64,000 bases of DNA from Trissonchulus latispiculum (taxonomy: Eukaryota; Nematoda; Enoplea; Enoplida; Ironidae). Below, piece after piece: positions 63,169-64,000 of the stretch. Positions within the stretch are counted from its first letter, which is position 1. Each line of letters opens with the position of its first letter. Below the pieces are notes generated by a model that was not told the DNA's origin, searched no databases, and worked only from the letters and a program-made list of their open reading frames with translations. Location of the stretch: positions 50,416-114,415 of the forward strand of contig JASAND010006604.1 in the NCBI GenBank assembly GCA_030248195.1, read 5' to 3'. Made by a program: the position numbers and the translations under genes.

Positions 63169-63344
63169 ATAGATATGATATATAATTTCACGGCAACGAA
63201 TGGGACAAGTCGTTTCATTGGTTGGTTAGTAATATTTAGTAAAAGTCATAGATAAATTATCACAACCTGATGTCAAATAAGGGGCATAATTACGCTTATA
63301 AAGTATATAACAGTGCAATAATTCTAATCTTTTAATCTTCATAT

Positions 63345-63902
63345 TGTAACGGTCCCTCGAAAAATTTAATGTCAAAAAGAAGCAGTCATCCCTTTCTTTT
63401 GTTTCACTTATTTCTCTTACATTGCTGCAATTTCTGAAAAGTAAATTAATTAGATGCCACTGCGTGGCCCAGCTTTGCTTGGGCGCAGCAGGATTATTTC
63501 TGTCTTTTTCGTACAGTTTCTACGACAGAGTCATTAGTTTCCCATGAACGTTTCATAAAGTTGCAAGACAGAGTCATTAGTTTCCGACGAAACAAACAGA
63601 GTTAAACAGGACCTGTTCGCTGTATAAAATGGAATTTTATAAGAAGACAAGGGCAGTCAGTTCAAATCTCTCGTCTAGTGCTTTGCGTTTTGCCAACTTC
63701 GCAGTCTGCCGTGTGTAGCCTTGGTTATTACGATCCGAATCCATTTTCCCTGATTATTATTATTATTTAGAAGGTGGGTTCGGCTTGCCAGAAGCGGTTG
63801 TTTTGCTTATATAATATCAGTCCAGATAATCTAATTATTTACCGTAAGAGTCCAGATAAATCAGTCCATTTATATTTAATAAACTGCTAATTTACCTTTA
63901 CA
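63345..63902 (+). repeat. Probable LTR at the right edge (558 bp)
   Basis: Starts TGTAACGGTCCCTCG and could end at TTTACA (63902). It has a TATAAAA box at 63623-63629, an AATAAA signal at 63878-63883, and a duplicated GACAGAGTCATTAGTTTC (about 63523-63540 and 63571-63588). The order of these parts fits U3-R-U5 of a plus-strand LTR element that would continue past the window. The following bases (TTGGGACTACTTAT) do not look like a standard primer site, and the second LTR is out of view. Confidence 0.42.
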
Positions 63903-64000
63903 TTGGGACTACTTATATTTGTCACTTAGCTTTGTCTTCACACCAGAACTTAAACAATTTCGGGTAAGCATAATCAGTCAGAATAATAAGCTACGGCGTC
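63903..64000. other. Window end, no feature seen
   Basis: About 100 bp after the probable LTR; could be the leader of the element. Nothing supportable. Confidence 0.3.

Larger units (their letters stand above)
60627..63265. repeat. Satellite B, ~180-bp units, interrupted twice
   Basis: Units carry TATTTTTGTGTTAA, TAGATATGATATATAATTTC, AGTTAAAGTTGACAGTAG, GAAGATTTCCGTGAAAAATG and GAGACAAGAATTATTCAAG. Unit starts are near 60627, 60794, 60978, 61159, 62574 and 62751. The array is split by a ~1.28-kb insertion (about 61190-62474) and by a 393-bp MITE (62776-63168), after which the last unit continues to about 63265. Copies differ by 5-15% by eye. Confidence 0.88.

Noticed and set aside
1..64000. 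CRISPR arrays, bacterial operons, ribosome binding sites
   Set aside because: The DNA is eukaryotic; tandem repeats here have no spacer-repeat pattern.

Overview
The window is eukaryotic nuclear DNA from a non-vertebrate animal. The evidence is genes with GT-AG-like exon borders, type I membrane proteins, a tRNA-derived SINE, a CR1/L2-like LINE, Ty3/Gypsy elements, hAT and Harbinger-like elements, and two satellites with ~180-bp units. The phylum cannot be fixed from the sequence. About two thirds of the window is mobile or tandem-repeat DNA, and convincing host genes are few.

Layout. 1-1110 is satellite A. 1.6-11.7 kb holds a Harbinger-like MITE, a foldback element, a decayed retroelement gag (minus strand), SINE copy 1, a TA microsatellite, possible minus-strand exons of an unidentified gene, and a foldback element with a 30-bp tandem array. 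11.7-13.76 kb is a broken LINE. 16.9-20.2 kb holds the two clearest host genes: convergent, intronless, each coding for a Cys-rich single-pass membrane protein that shares a C-x2-C-x6-C-x2-C module; SINE copy 2 lies between them. A ~620-bp near-palindromic element follows.

The centre, 22877-44780, is one giant LTR retrotransposon read on the minus strand. It has 3.1-kb LTRs, a 4-bp target duplication (TATT) and a purine tract beside the 3' LTR. In reading order it carries gag (CCHC), a basic coiled-coil ORF, a membrane-anchored ORF, an env-like ectodomain (RGKR cleavage-like site, fusion-peptide-like segment, coiled coil, membrane span) continuous with an aspartic protease, RT, RNase H, integrase with a GPY/F-like end followed by an OTU-type cysteine protease domain, then a NADAR-like domain ORF, a Pro-rich ORF, and 3' tandem repeats. 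An env-like region between gag and protease, together with OTU and NADAR-like domains, makes this the most unusual object in the window. This copy is defective: the primer-binding site and gag N-terminus are gone, several frames are broken, and the 5' LTR has a 1-kb insertion.

44.8-64 kb holds two possible small host exons, a degraded Mag/K02A2.6-like Gypsy element (47.6-51.3 kb), tRNA-like relics, a diverged tandem repeat, a 2.84-kb non-autonomous hAT element with a perfect 8-bp duplication (CTTACTTT), satellite B interrupted by a gene-like insertion and by a 393-bp hAT-like MITE (8-bp duplication ATAGATAT), and a probable LTR running toward the right edge.

All calls come from reading motifs and repeats by eye. 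No similarity search, folding program or gene predictor was run.
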